64,000 nucleotides of DNA from Streptomyces sp. NBC_01314 (lineage in GTDB: Bacteria > Actinomycetota > Actinomycetes > Streptomycetales > Streptomycetaceae), in contig NZ_CP108394.1 in NCBI RefSeq assembly GCF_041435215.1, forward strand, positions 4,526,001-4,590,000, read 5' to 3'. The notes under the pieces are model-generated. The model worked only from the letters and a program-made list of their open reading frames with translations, made no database searches and was not told the origin of the DNA. How positions within the stretch are numbered: position 1 is the stretch's first letter; every line of letters begins with the position of its first letter. Positions 1 to 10,389 of this stretch are shown here, piece after piece. Position numbers and translations under genes: made by a program.

Positions 1-1067
1 GCCCCCTGACCGCCGAAGACCCCCGGCACCCACGAGTACCTGTCCGTGAAGCCCCACACCGTGAACGACGTGCAGCTCCGCGCCCCCAGGCAGGCATCCA
101 GCAGCCTCCGGAAGTAACTCGCCTGGGTCGCCGACTTCGTCTCGTCCACCGGCAGGATCATCCGCACGTCCACCTCCGTGAACGCCGTCCGCATCCCCAG
201 CGCCTCGAAGCGGGCGAGGTTCTCGGCGACCTGCCCCGGGAAGCCGTACTGGATCGCGAGGTGGCCCTGAGCGCCGAAGCCCTGCACCGGCACGCCCTCC
301 GCCCGCAACCGCTTCGCCAGTTCGTAGTACGCCGTGGACTTCGCGTTGACGCCCTCCACGTTGTAGTCGTTGAGGAAGAGCTTCGCCTTCGGGTCGGCGG
401 CATGGGCCCAGCGGAAGGCGTCCGCGATGTAGGACGGACCCAGCTCACGCAGCCAGATCGAGTTCCGCAGGCTGCCGTCCTCCTCGAAGACCTCGTTCAC
501 CACGTCCCACTGCTGGATCTTCCCCTTGTAGCGCTTCACCTCCGTCGTGATGTGGTTCCGCAGAATGCCCCGCAGCTCCGTCGAGCCGATCGACCCGTCC
601 TCCACCCCGGAGGTCAGCCAGCCCGGCAGCTGGCTGTGCCAGACGAGGGTGTGGCCGCGGACGACCTGCCCATGGGCGCGGGCGTACCGGACGAGGTCGT
701 CGGCGGGCTTCCAGTCGTGGACGCCCCGCCGCGGCTCCACCGACTCCCACTTCATGGCGTTCTCGGCGGTCACCGAGTCGAACTCGCGCGCGGTCGTCCT
801 GCGGTAGGTACGGTCCTCGGCCAGCGCGTTCATGTCCACAGCGGTACCGATGCGGACACCGGCCCGGTCGGCGAGCTTCCTCAAGGACTGGCCGGACTGG
901 CCGGACTGGCCGGACTGGCCGGACGGACCCGAAGGACCGGACGGGTCGTGCGCCGAGGCCGGCTGCACGGCCACCGCCGTGGACAGCAGTGCCCCGGCGA
1001 CCAGCGCGAGCACGGGCGTGCGGCAGCGGTAGCGGAAGTGGCAGCGGAAACGGTTCGTGTGCGTCAT
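1..1067 (-). CDS. GH10 endo-1,4-beta-xylanase, secreted (C-terminus beyond window)
   Basis: This enzyme would cleave internal beta-1,4 bonds of xylan outside the cell. Reading the minus strand from ATG at 1067 gives a Sec-type signal peptide (basic start, hydrophobic core, cleavage near ASA-HD), a short GQS-repeat linker, then a GH10 catalytic domain. The motif DVVNEVFEEDG carries the acid/base Glu and FTEVDVRM the nucleophile Glu. The WHSQLPGW segment is also typical of the family. The gene runs off the window at base 1, near the end of the TIM barrel, so a carbohydrate-binding module could follow but cannot be seen. It begins 25 bases after the GH115 gene ends and is probably co-transcribed with it. 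Confidence 0.93.
   Translation of the reverse strand, partial: MTHTNRFRCHFRYRCRTPVLALVAGALLSTAVAVQPASAHDPSGPSGPSGQSGQSGQSGQSLRKLADRAGVRIGTAVDMNALAEDRTYRRTTAREFDSVTAENAMKWESVEPRRGVHDWKPADDLVRYARAHGQVVRGHTLVWHSQLPGWLTSGVEDGSIGSTELRGILRNHITTEVKRYKGKIQQWDVVNEVFEEDGSLRNSIWLRELGPSYIADAFRWAHAADPKAKLFLNDYNVEGVNAKSTAYYELAKRLRAEGVPVQGFGAQGHLAIQYGFPGQVAENLARFEALGMRTAFTEVDVRMILPVDETKSATQASYFRRLLDACLGARSCTSFTVWGFTDRYSWVPGVFGGQG
885..920 (-). repeat. Four tandem 9-bp units in the xylanase linker
   Basis: Four exact copies of GGACTGGCC (plus strand) lie just after the signal-peptide region and encode the GQS linker repeat. A degenerate unit follows. The unit length is a multiple of three, so copy-number change would lengthen or shorten the linker without breaking the frame. 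Confidence 0.85.
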
Positions 1068-1092
1068 CCGTGGTCCTCTCTCAGATCCGGCC

Positions 1093-4000
1093 TCAGACAC
1101 GCTGGCTCTCCAGCGGCCCCAGATACGTCGGCGTCAGTCCGCCCGTGTCGATCACCAGCCGCTGCAGCACCACCGTCGGGTCGACCATCCAGAACGTCAG
1201 CCGGTGCACCCCTGGCCCGGCGATCGCGTGCCGGGTCGCCGTCACGTTCACGTTGTCCGAGGTGTTGCGCGCCCACTGCTTGTTCATGAGCCCGTCGTCG
1301 GCCCCGGTGACGGCGTTGATGTCGACGACCTGGGGAGCACCGGCGCCGAAGGACACGGCGTACCGCAGCCCGCCCGTCGCCAGCGTGGGGTTCCGAGGTG
1401 AGACGTACGCCCGGACCGTCACCTCGTCCACGGCCGACAGAACACTGACCTCGTACTCCAGGCGCGGCCCGGTACCCCCCGGCGTCTGCCGGGCAGCCGT
1501 CACCGGCCACGGCGTCACCCCCGCGCCCGTACGCCCGATCCGCTCGATCCGGCGCCAGCGCACCCGCCCGTCGGGCGACCCCACCGCCCGCGCGTGGTGC
1601 TCCGCGTCGATCGCCACATACCCGCCCGCCTCGACGAACCCCCGCAGCCCCCGCGCCTCCCGCGCCGTCGGCTTCTCCGCGACGGCCTTCACCCTGACCG
1701 AGGCCCCGGCCCCGGACACCGTCAGCGCGGCTTCCGCACCCCCCGCCGGCACCCGCCCCCAGTCCACCCGTACCCCCACCCGCACCTGCTCCTCGACCCG
1801 CCCCCGCGACCGCTCCACCACCAGCCACGGCACCGACGACTCGATCCGGTACGAGAAGGGCGTACGCCCCCGGTTGAAGATCTCCACGTACTGCTGAGGC
1901 CGCGTCTGATACGGGCTGAAGACCGGCAGAACCGCCTCCGTCGCCGACCGGGGCCACCACTGCCCCGAGTCGTCCGCCCCGTCGACCGCCACCCCCAGGT
2001 CCGCCGCCTCCGGCACCTCGATCCGCCGCACCTTGGGGAAGATCTCGTCCGGCAGCGCCACGTTGTTCTTCTCCGGCTGCTGCCACCCGGCGTTCGGGCC
2101 GTAGCGCTCCACGTCCCCGTACCCGATGTGCGGCTGCGTCTGGAAGCCCCGCCACTTCCCGCCCGCCACCCCGGAGTTGAAGCGGTCGGCCAACGCGAAG
2201 TCCCGTGCCAGCCCCGCCTCGGCAGCCGCCGCCCGGCCGTTCGTCGCCGCCCGCCCCTGCCCCGCGTACAGCAGGTTCTCGAACTCGGCCGCCCGCAGCC
2301 CGTACAGGTTCGCCGTAGCCGCCACCGCGTACCCGACCAGCTCGAACCAGGCGTCCTGAACGGCGGCAGGAAGCCGTCTCCCCACCCGTTCCGCCCGCTT
2401 CGCCAGCGCCCGCCACTCCTCCGTGACCCGCTCCAGCTCACGATGGCCGAAGAAGAAGGGCGTCTCCTGGTCGTCGTAGACGATCGCCCGCTCGTCCTTG
2501 GTGGGGTCCTTCGTCTCATCGAGGGTGATCCGGCGGTTCAGCAGCTCGGGCTTACGTCGCGCCTGGAGCTGCCCGTACGCACCCAGCACCTCGGCGATCT
2601 CCGCCGCCACCACCGCCCCGAAGTTCTGGCGCGCGAACCCCCGCTCCCACTCCTCCAGGTTCTTCAGGTCCCAACGTCCCGGATTCCAGGCGTAGTTCAG
2701 GAAGAACTCGGTCGGCAGCTCGTTCCCCTTCAGGTCGCCGACGTTGACCACCCACAGCCCACGGTTCCCGAAGGAACTCGCCTCGTGCAGCTGCTCCCAC
2801 AGATTCGCGAGGTTCGCCGTGTCGACCCACTTGTAGTTGCGCCCGACACCGACGTAGTCGAAGTGGTAGTACAACCCGTAACCCCCAGGTCGTACGGGGC
2901 CCCCCGGGTCCGGATGCTTACGGATGTTCCCCCAGTTGTCGTCCGTGAGGACGACCGTCACGTCGTCCGGCGCCCGCAGCCCTCGGTCCCAGTACCGCTG
3001 GACCTCCTTGTAGAGGGTCCACACCTGCGGGGTCTCCTCCACCGGCCGGCCGGTCACCTCGGCGATGATCCCCCGCTGGGTCTCGATGATCTCCCGCATC
3101 AGCTCGATGCCGTCGCCGTCCGGGAGGCTCGTGTCGCCGTTGCCCCGCATCCCCAGCGTGACGACGCCCTCGAAGTCCTCGTCGACCATGCGCCGGATGC
3201 CGTCCCGCCAGTACGCCCGGATGGCTTCCGCGTTCCGGCGGTACGACCACTCGCCGGTGCCGCCGTAGGGGTCGCGCCCAGGGGTCACCACCTTGCCCGA
3301 GCTGTCCCGCACCGCCGGCACCGCGTGCCGGTTCCACTCCTCGATCCCCCGCATCATGGGCGCCTCATGAGACGTGCCCATGACAACCCCATAGGCCTTC
3401 GCCCGCGCGTGGTTCTCCGGATCGTCCTCGGCGAAGGCCCGCCCCCACACCGCCGGCCAGACGTAGTTCCCCTTCAGCCTCAACAACACCTCGAAGACCT
3501 TCGCCCAGAAGTCCGCGTTGAAGCCCCCGGGATGCCCCGGCGCCTTCCCGGGTCCGAAGAACGCCGGCGCCCACGTCCCGAGCGCCGGGTTCTCGTCGTT
3601 GACGAAGACGCCCCGGTACTTCACGGCCGGCGTCCCCTGACTGAAGCGGCCCGGCCGCACGTACACCGCGTCCCGGTGGACCGGCGGCACGTCGTCCCAC
3701 CAGTACCAGGGCGAGACACCGAGGCCGTACGAGACGTCGTACACCCCGAAGATCGTGCCGCGCGGATCGCTGCCCGCGATGACGAAGGCCCGCTCCACCC
3801 CGGGCATCGGCCGCTCGACGACCGTCTGCAACGAGGTCTCCCACTCACCCCGCACCCCGCCGACGTCCAGCTTCCCGGCGGCGATCAGCCCGTCGATCAG
3901 CGGACTCCGCCCGATGGTCCCCACCAGCACGACCTCGGCCGCCATCCCGCTCCCCGGCCGCACCCCCGTCACCCGCTCGATGTCGTCCCGCAGATCCCCC

Positions 4001-4233
4001 GCGACCCGTACGACTCCGGGGTGATCCTCGGGACCGACCACGACCGGCGCCCCGACCAGCGAGAACGCCCCGCCGGTGAAGGAGATGTACGCGCCGGGAT
4101 CGGTGACACGCGGCCCGCCCGGCGCACCACCCGCCGACGCCTCCTCCGCCCGCGCCACACCCGGCAGAGCGGGCACCACGGCGAGACCTGCACCCGCTCC
4201 CAGAACGGTTCTACGGCTGACGTCCGCGGACAT
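1093..4233 (-). CDS. GH115 alpha-glucuronidase, secreted
   Basis: The protein of about 1046 residues matches glycoside hydrolase family 115, whose members remove (4-O-methyl)glucuronic acid side chains from glucuronoxylan. The N-terminus has a twin-arginine-like signal (SRRT followed by a hydrophobic stretch ending VARAEE), suggesting Tat export. Family-like segments include YGLGVSPWYWWDD, KYRGVFVNDENP and the LKGNYVWPAVW region, followed by C-terminal beta-rich domains. I chose ATG at 4233 over one 15 bases upstream because GGAGG lies 8 bases before it. The GH10 xylanase follows after 25 bases, so main-chain and side-chain cleavage of xylan appear to be encoded together. Confidence 0.9.
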   Translation of the reverse strand: MSADVSRRTVLGAGAGLAVVPALPGVARAEEASAGGAPGGPRVTDPGAYISFTGGAFSLVGAPVVVGPEDHPGVVRVAGDLRDDIERVTGVRPGSGMAAEVVLVGTIGRSPLIDGLIAAGKLDVGGVRGEWETSLQTVVERPMPGVERAFVIAGSDPRGTIFGVYDVSYGLGVSPWYWWDDVPPVHRDAVYVRPGRFSQGTPAVKYRGVFVNDENPALGTWAPAFFGPGKAPGHPGGFNADFWAKVFEVLLRLKGNYVWPAVWGRAFAEDDPENHARAKAYGVVMGTSHEAPMMRGIEEWNRHAVPAVRDSSGKVVTPGRDPYGGTGEWSYRRNAEAIRAYWRDGIRRMVDEDFEGVVTLGMRGNGDTSLPDGDGIELMREIIETQRGIIAEVTGRPVEETPQVWTLYKEVQRYWDRGLRAPDDVTVVLTDDNWGNIRKHPDPGGPVRPGGYGLYYHFDYVGVGRNYKWVDTANLANLWEQLHEASSFGNRGLWVVNVGDLKGNELPTEFFLNYAWNPGRWDLKNLEEWERGFARQNFGAVVAAEIAEVLGAYGQLQARRKPELLNRRITLDETKDPTKDERAIVYDDQETPFFFGHRELERVTEEWRALAKRAERVGRRLPAAVQDAWFELVGYAVAATANLYGLRAAEFENLLYAGQGRAATNGRAAAAEAGLARDFALADRFNSGVAGGKWRGFQTQPHIGYGDVERYGPNAGWQQPEKNNVALPDEIFPKVRRIEVPEAADLGVAVDGADDSGQWWPRSATEAVLPVFSPYQTRPQQYVEIFNRGRTPFSYRIESSVPWLVVERSRGRVEEQVRVGVRVDWGRVPAGGAEAALTVSGAGASVRVKAVAEKPTAREARGLRGFVEAGGYVAIDAEHHARAVGSPDGRVRWRRIERIGRTGAGVTPWPVTAARQTPGGTGPRLEYEVSVLSAVDEVTVRAYVSPRNPTLATGGLRYAVSFGAGAPQVVDINAVTGADDGLMNKQWARNTSDNVNVTATRHAIAGPGVHRLTFWMVDPTVVLQRLVIDTGGLTPTYLGPLESQRV

Positions 4234-4331
4234 GCCCCACCCCTCCACCGGTCATCCCGAAGGCTGAATTTGCTCAGCGCCATGACAAATGGTGGAGGGA
4301 GTGAAGCGAGGGGACAACGGGTCGTACGCGC

Positions 4332-4343
4332 CGAATAGTTTCG
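4332..4343. promoter_or_regulatory. Imperfect palindrome CGAATAGTTTCG upstream of the xylan genes
   Basis: The imperfect palindrome lies about 100 bases before the GH115 start. On the transcribed strand it reads CGAAACTATTCG. It resembles the GAAA-type palindromes reported upstream of Streptomyces xylanase genes (recalled from the literature). It may be an operator for xylan induction or carbon catabolite control. No clear -35/-10 pair was found next to it. Confidence 0.3.
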
Positions 4344-4366
4344 AAGCCTGCCGCTTGTAGCCGGAG

Positions 4367-4394
4367 GGCCCGTACGGTCGACGCCGTACGGGCC
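4367..4394 (-). terminator. Hairpin after the anti-sigma-like gene
   Basis: A perfect 11-bp GC-rich stem (GGCCCGTACGG paired with CCGTACGGGCC) with a 6-base loop starts 8 bases past the stop of the gene ending at 4402. There is no U-tract, as is usual for Streptomyces terminators. Confidence 0.75.
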
Positions 4395-4401
4395 GCTCGG
4401 C

Positions 4402-5007
4402 CTACTTCTCCTCGAAGGAGTCCCTACGGACGCCGCTCCCGTCCCAGGGCACTTCCCGGCAGGGCTCGGCCCGCCCCTTGTACCCGAACACGGTCGAGGC
4501 GGGAGCGCGGTCGCCCGCCCCCCATTGCGGCACCTCGAACACCAGGGAATCACCAGGGCGCAGAGTGAACGCGTGGCTGGGCATCACCTCACCGGTGCCA
4601 CGCGACGACCCCACCACCCAGCCCGGCTGATAGGCCTCACCACGACGCCTCGCGCAGACATGACCGTTCCTCGGCTTGTCGACAGTCACGCTGATGCCTT
4701 CGGCACGCAGCCGCTCACTCAGCTCCTTCTGGTCGTCGCCGCTCAGCACGATGTCCTCCATGCTGACCGTGACACTGCCGTCCTCGTGCCGTTCGACGGC
4801 GTACGCGCTGGACCCGCCGGTCGACGACGGCAGCGCGACCACGACTCCCGCCGCGGCGACACACGCCGCGAGGGCGACGAGCGCACGCCGCGTCGTGATC
4901 GTGCGGCGGATCACGGGCTCGGGCGCGTCCTCTGCCCGTAGCGCGATCTCCCGCTGGAGCTCGTCCAGCAGCCGGTCCTCGAAGGTCTTCGTCGTCTTCG
5001 TGGTCAT
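4402..5007 (-). CDS. Putative sigma-factor partner, single-pass membrane protein
   Basis: A 201-residue protein. The first 45 residues are charged and presumably cytoplasmic (TFEDRLLDELQREIALRAED). One membrane helix follows (ALVALAACVAAAGVVVALP), then about 130 extracytoplasmic residues with two Cys (HVCARR and AEPCRE) that could form a disulfide. The ATG overlaps the stop of the upstream sigma-factor gene as ATGA, implying translational coupling. Topology and context suggest an anti-sigma factor or signal-sensing partner. The HxxxCxxC zinc motif of ZAS anti-sigma proteins is absent and I recognise no named family, so the role rests on position. Confidence 0.7.
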   Translation of the reverse strand: MTTKTTKTFEDRLLDELQREIALRAEDAPEPVIRRTITTRRALVALAACVAAAGVVVALPSSTGGSSAYAVERHEDGSVTVSMEDIVLSGDDQKELSERLRAEGISVTVDKPRNGHVCARRRGEAYQPGWVVGSSRGTGEVMPSHAFTLRPGDSLVFEVPQWGAGDRAPASTVFGYKGRAEPCREVPWDGSGVRRDSFEEK

Positions 5008-5597
5008 GCCTCTCCCCCTGCGTAGCTGAGCCCTGCCGGATGGTCGCTGCCCACCGCCGCCGAGCGAAGCGCCCGGCGGGCCCGGTGCAGCCGTACGCGC
5101 GCCGTGACCTTGCGTATCCCCAGCGCCGTGGCGGCCTCGGTGACGCTCAACTGGTCGACGGCGACGAGTTCGACGACCGCGCGCTCCCCGTCGGGCAGCC
5201 CGTCCAGCGCGGCCAGCGCCCGGCGTCCGGCCGCCTCGGCGTCGAGCTTGTCCTCCAGCCGGCCGATGTCGTCGGCCTCCAGCAGCCGTCGCCCGGCGAT
5301 CCGGCCGCCGAGCGCGCTCTGCCGCGCACTGCGCCGCGCCTCCGCCGCCACCACGTTGCGCGCGATGCCGTACAGCCAGGCCGTTTCGCTTCCGAGCTCG
5401 GGCCGGTAGGCGCGGGCGGAGTCGATCACCGCGAGGAAGGTCTCGGCGGTGAGATCGGCGACGGTGTGCGGATCGGCGACCCGCCGGGCCATGAAGCGGG
5501 TGACGGCGTCGACATGACGGCGATAGAAGACCTCGAAGGCCGCCGGATCGTACATGCCTCCCGGCGGACCGCCGCGGCTTCTGCTGTCCGGTGCCAA
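5004..5597 (-). CDS. RNA polymerase sigma factor, ECF-like
   Basis: A 197-residue two-domain sigma factor. Region 2 (about residues 18-90) includes FEVFYRRHVDAVTRFMARRV, DLTAETFLAV and AWLYGIARNVV. Region 4 (about 125-180) includes LDGLPDGERAVVELVAVDQLS and the helix-turn-helix AATALGIRKVTARVRLHRAR. There is no region 1 or 3, as expected for extracytoplasmic-function sigma factors. I favour TTG at 5597 because GGGAGG sits 8 bases upstream. The ATG at 5555 has a Shine-Dalgarno sequence only one base away. The coupled membrane protein at 4402-5007 is the likely regulator. Target promoters are unknown. Confidence 0.88.
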   Translation of the reverse strand: MAPDSRSRGGPPGGMYDPAAFEVFYRRHVDAVTRFMARRVADPHTVADLTAETFLAVIDSARAYRPELGSETAWLYGIARNVVAAEARRSARQSALGGRIAGRRLLEADDIGRLEDKLDAEAAGRRALAALDGLPDGERAVVELVAVDQLSVTEAATALGIRKVTARVRLHRARRALRSAAVGSDHPAGLSYAGGEA

Positions 5598-5675
5598 GGT
5601 ACGTACCTCCCGTGGTCGGTCGTGCTGTCACTCGTACTTGGACCGGGGCGGGAAAGGCGTTACGGGAAAGACAGA

Positions 5676-5709
5676 AGAGGCCCGTACGACCGAAGTCGTA
5701 CGGGCCTCT
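5676..5709 (-). terminator. Strong hairpin terminator of the str operon
   Basis: A perfect 15-bp stem (AGAGGCCCGTACGAC and its complement) with a CGAA tetraloop lies 42 bases past the tuf stop. A short direct repeat of CTACCGGGTCAG lies between stem and gene. Confidence 0.9.
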
Positions 5710-5750
5710 CCAGACCTACCGGGTCAGAGACCTACCGGGTCAGTTCAAGA

Positions 5751-6944
<1,194 letters not shown>

Positions 6945-7061
6945 TTGGTCCTCCTGTGGAGTGGTTCTGGTACGCCTTACTCATCGGCGCCAGGTGATCT
7001 TTGCTGGGTTGCCGCCCGCCGGGGTTTTCCCTTGCCGGGTGAGCCCCGCCGGTCGGTTTCA

Positions 7062-7067
7062 AGCCTA
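7062..7067 (-). promoter_or_regulatory. Candidate -10 element of a tuf-specific promoter
   Basis: On the minus strand TAGGCT occurs about 20 bases after the fusA stop, about 120 bases before the tuf start. The matching -35 is poor. The call rests partly on the known separate promoter of Streptomyces tuf1. Confidence 0.3.
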
Positions 7068-7087
7068 AAGCGTGCAAACGGTGTGTG

Positions 7088-9217
7088 TTACTCGCCCTTG
7101 GCCTTCGCGATGATCTCCTCGGCGACGTTCCGCGGAACCTCGGCGTAGGAGTCGAACTGCATCGAGTAGCTTGCGCGACCCGAGGTCTTGCTGCGGAGGT
7201 CTCCGACGTAGCCGAACATCTCCGAGAGGGGCACGAGGCCCTTCACGACGCGGGCGCCGCTGCGCTCCTCCATGGCCTGGATCTGGCCACGGCGGGAGTT
7301 GAGGTCGCCGATCACATCGCCCATCGACTCCTCGGGCGTGGTGACCTCGACGGCCATCATCGGCTCGAGCAGCACGGGGCTGGCCTTGCGCGCGGCCTCC
7401 TTGAAGGCCTGCGAACCGGCGATCTTGAACGCGAGCTCCGAGGAGTCGACCTCGTGGTAGCCACCGTCGAGAAGCGTGACGCGGACGCCCGTCATCTCGT
7501 AGCCCGCAAGGATGCCGAACTGCATGGCCTCCTGCGCACCGGCGTCCACCGAAGGGATGTACTCCCGCGGGATGCGGCCACCGGTGACCTTGTTCACGAA
7601 CTCGTACGCCGGACCATCGGTCTCGGTGATGGGCTCGATCGCGATCTGCACCTTGGCGAACTGACCGGTACCACCGGTCTGCTTCTTGTGGGTGTAGTCC
7701 ACGCGCTCGACGGTCTTGCGGATCGTCTCGCGGTAGGCGACCTGCGGCTTGCCGACGTTGGCCTCGACCTTGAACTCACGGCGCATACGGTCGACCAGCA
7801 CCTCGAGGTGCAGCTCGCCCATACCACCGATGATGGTCTGGCCCGTCTCCTCGTCGGAGTGAACCTGGAAGGAGGGGTCCTCCTCCGCGAGACGCTGGAT
7901 GGCGACACCCAGCTTCTCCTGGTCACCCTTGGACTTGGGCTCGATGGCGACCTGGATGACCGGCGCCGGGAAGTCCATGGACTCCAGGATCACCGGCTGC
8001 TTGTCGTCGCACAGCGTCTCACCGGTCGTGGTCTGCTTCAGACCCATCACGGCGACGATGTCGCCGGCGCCCACCGCCTCGATCTCCTCACGCTTGTTCG
8101 CGTGCATACGGTAGATCTTGCCGATGCGCTCCTTCTTGCCCTTGACGGAGTTCAGCACGGCGCTGCCGGACTCCAGGCGACCGGAGTAGATCCGGACGAA
8201 GGTGAGCTTGCCCAGGTGCGGGTCGCTCATGATCTTGAACGCCAGCGCCGACAGCGGCTCGTCCACGGACGGCTTGCGCTTGACCACGACCTCGGGGTCC
8301 TTCACGTCGTGGCCCTCGATGGCCTCGACGTCAAGCGGGGTCGGCAGGTAGCGCACGACCGCGTCGAGCAGGGGCTGAACGCCCTTGTTCTTGAACGCGG
8401 TGCCACAGAACACCGGGGTGACCGTGATGCCGTCACTCTTGCCGGACGCGATGGTGATGCGACGGATCGCGGCGTACAGCTGCTCCTCGGTGGGCTCCTG
8501 GCCCTCCAGGAACAGCTCCATGATCTCGTCGTCGTTCTCCGCGACGGTCTCGACCAGCTTGCCGCGGTACTCCTCGGCAGCCTCGGCGTGCGTGGCGGGG
8601 ATGTCGACGACGTCGTACATCTCGCCCTTCGCCGCCTCGGCGGACCACACGAGCGCCTTCATGCGGACCAGGTCCACAACGCCCTTGAAGTCCATCTCGG
8701 CACCGATCGGCAGCTGCATGATGATCGGAACGGCGCCAAGCCGGTCCTTGATCATGTCGACGCAGCGGTGGAACTCCGCGCCGGTCCGGTCGAGCTTGTT
8801 CACGAAGCAGATGCGCGGCACGCCGTAACGGTCGGCCTGACGCCACACCGTCTCGGACTGCGGCTCCACGCCGGCGACACCGTCGAACACCGTGACGGCA
8901 CCGTCGAGCACGCGGAGCGAACGCTCCACCTCGACCGTGAAGTCGACGTGGCCCGGGGTGTCGATGATGTTGATCGTGTAGTCGTTGTCCTCGAGCGGCC
9001 AGTGACAGGTGGTGGCAGCAGAGGTGATCGTGATGCCACGCTCCTGCTCCTGCTCCATCCAGTCCATGGTGGCAGCGCCGTCGTGGACCTCACCGATCTT
9101 GTAGCTGACGCCGGTGTAGAAGAGGATCCGCTCGGTGGTGGTCGTCTTGCCCGCGTCGATGTGGGCCATGATCCCGATGTTGCGGACCCTGGCCAGGTCA
9201 AGTGAAGTGGTAGCCAT
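7088..9217 (-). CDS. fusA: Translation elongation factor G
   Basis: A 709-residue GTPase that drives ribosomal translocation and, with ribosome recycling factor, subunit splitting. Motifs: [15 protein letters not shown] (P-loop), [12 protein letters not shown] (switch I), [11 protein letters not shown] (G3) and [11 protein letters not shown] (G4). Domains II-V follow, including the [15 protein letters not shown] segment. ATG at 9217 lies 39 bases after rpsG and the Shine-Dalgarno sequence is weak (GAAG). It sits in the conserved order rpsL-rpsG-fusA-tuf. The sequence looks complete and unremarkable. Confidence 0.98.
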   Translation of the reverse strand: MATTSLDLARVRNIGIMAHIDAGKTTTTERILFYTGVSYKIGEVHDGAATMDWMEQEQERGITITSAATTCHWPLEDNDYTINIIDTPGHVDFTVEVERSLRVLDGAVTVFDGVAGVEPQSETVWRQADRYGVPRICFVNKLDRTGAEFHRCVDMIKDRLGAVPIIMQLPIGAEMDFKGVVDLVRMKALVWSAEAAKGEMYDVVDIPATHAEAAEEYRGKLVETVAENDDEIMELFLEGQEPTEEQLYAAIRRITIASGKSDGITVTPVFCGTAFKNKGVQPLLDAVVRYLPTPLDVEAIEGHDVKDPEVVVKRKPSVDEPLSALAFKIMSDPHLGKLTFVRIYSGRLESGSAVLNSVKGKKERIGKIYRMHANKREEIEAVGAGDIVAVMGLKQTTTGETLCDDKQPVILESMDFPAPVIQVAIEPKSKGDQEKLGVAIQRLAEEDPSFQVHSDEETGQTIIGGMGELHLEVLVDRMRREFKVEANVGKPQVAYRETIRKTVERVDYTHKKQTGGTGQFAKVQIAIEPITETDGPAYEFVNKVTGGRIPREYIPSVDAGAQEAMQFGILAGYEMTGVRVTLLDGGYHEVDSSELAFKIAGSQAFKEAARKASPVLLEPMMAVEVTTPEESMGDVIGDLNSRRGQIQAMEERSGARVVKGLVPLSEMFGYVGDLRSKTSGRASYSMQFDSYAEVPRNVAEEIIAKAKGE

Positions 9218-9256
9218 AAGGCTTCGGTCTTCTCTCGGTCTCGATGGGGGTAGCGA

Positions 9257-9727
9257 CTACCAGCGGTAGTGCGCGAAGGCCTTGTTGGACTCGGCCATCT
9301 TGTGGGTGTCCTCGCGCTTCTTCACAGCGGCACCGAGGCCGTTGGACGCATCGAGAAGCTCGTTGAGCAGACGCTCGGTCATGGTCTTCTCGCGACGGGC
9401 GCGGGAGTAACCGACCAGCCAGCGCAGCGCGAGCGTGTTGGCACGACCGGGCTTGACCTCGATCGGAACCTGGTACGTCGCACCACCGACACGGCGGGAC
9501 TTGACCTCGAGGGTCGGCTTGATGTTCTCCAGAGCGCGCTTCAGCGTGATGACCGGGTCGTTGCTGGTCTTCTCGCGCAGGCCCTCCATGGCGCCGTACA
9601 CGATGCGCTCGGCGGTGGAGCGCTTGCCGTTCAGCAGCACCTTGTTGATCAGCGACGTGACAAGAGGAGAACCGTAGACCGGGTCGATGATGACCGGGCG
9701 CTTCGGGGCGGGGCCCTTACGAGGCAT
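9257..9727 (-). CDS. rpsG: 30S ribosomal protein S7
   Basis: A 156-residue primary 16S rRNA-binding protein of the small-subunit head. Diagnostic stretches: [64 protein letters not shown] and the C-terminal [20 protein letters not shown]. It starts 2 bases after the rpsL stop, so the two are almost certainly translated in tandem. In other bacteria S7 is the translational repressor of this operon. No repressor target was identified here. Confidence 0.98.
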   Translation of the reverse strand: MPRKGPAPKRPVIIDPVYGSPLVTSLINKVLLNGKRSTAERIVYGAMEGLREKTSNDPVITLKRALENIKPTLEVKSRRVGGATYQVPIEVKPGRANTLALRWLVGYSRARREKTMTERLLNELLDASNGLGAAVKKREDTHKMAESNKAFAHYRW

Positions 9728-9729
9728 TC

Positions 9730-10101
9730 TTACTTCTCCTTCTTGGCGCCGTAGCGGCTGCGGGCCTGCTTGCGGTTCTTGACACCCTGGGTGTCAAGCG
9801 AACCGCGGATGATCTTGTAGCGAACACCGGGCAGGTCCTTCACACGGCCGCCGCGCACGAGCACGATGGAGTGCTCCTGCAGGTTGTGTCCCTCACCCGG
9901 AATGTAAGCAGTGACCTCGATCCCGCTGGTCAGACGCACACGCGCGACCTTACGCAGGGCCGAGTTCGGCTTCTTCGGGGTGGTCGTGAACACACGCGTG
10001 CAGACGCCGCGACGCTGGGGCGAACCCTCGAGTGCGGGCGTCTTGTTCTTCTCGACCTTGTCCTGCCGGCCCTTCCGGACCAGCTGCTGGATCGTAGGCA
10101 C
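9730..10101 (-). CDS. rpsL: 30S ribosomal protein S12
   Basis: A 123-residue decoding-centre protein. The true start is GTG at 10101 (product [14 protein letters not shown]), preceded by GGAG; upstream in-frame codons are not part of the family. The two lysines altered in streptomycin-resistant Streptomyces are present, in [11 protein letters not shown] and [11 protein letters not shown], so this is a streptomycin-sensitive-type allele. First gene of the str operon, with a promoter about 195 bases upstream and therefore a long leader. Confidence 0.98.
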   Translation of the reverse strand: MPTIQQLVRKGRQDKVEKNKTPALEGSPQRRGVCTRVFTTTPKKPNSALRKVARVRLTSGIEVTAYIPGEGHNLQEHSIVLVRGGRVKDLPGVRYKIIRGSLDTQGVKNRKQARSRYGAKKEK

Positions 10102-10295
10102 TACTTCTCCGGTTTCTGTGTGCCGAATGGTGAAGCTAACCTGGAACACTCGCCGACCCACGCGGTCGGGTGTGTCGAAACTGCAGACTCCCGCCGCGAG
10201 GCAGAAAGGGCGCAGATTGCGGTGGCCGCTGCGGCTCCCCCTGTGCGGTTGAAGGCACGCACGAGAACCAGGGCACACCCCAGGCACAAGGTCTG

Positions 10296-10324
10296 AGCGT
10301 ACCTACCTCATTGGCTATGGTCAA
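10296..10324 (-). promoter_or_regulatory. Promoter of the str operon
   Basis: On the minus strand TTGACC (10324-10319) is followed by a 17-base spacer and TACGCT (10301-10296), close to the vegetative (HrdB-type) consensus. Transcription would start near 10289, giving a leader of about 190 nt before rpsL. Confidence 0.7.
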
Positions 10325-10389
10325 AACAAATGGGCGGGCGGGGGTTTAGGGGTGGGCCGCTTCAGTACCGACAGGCACTGCCGCGGGCC

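Noticed and set aside
1594..4338. Long plus-strand open frame of 914 codons opposite the GH115 gene
   Set aside because: Pro/Arg-rich translation without family resemblance; a GC-skew shadow of the minus-strand gene.
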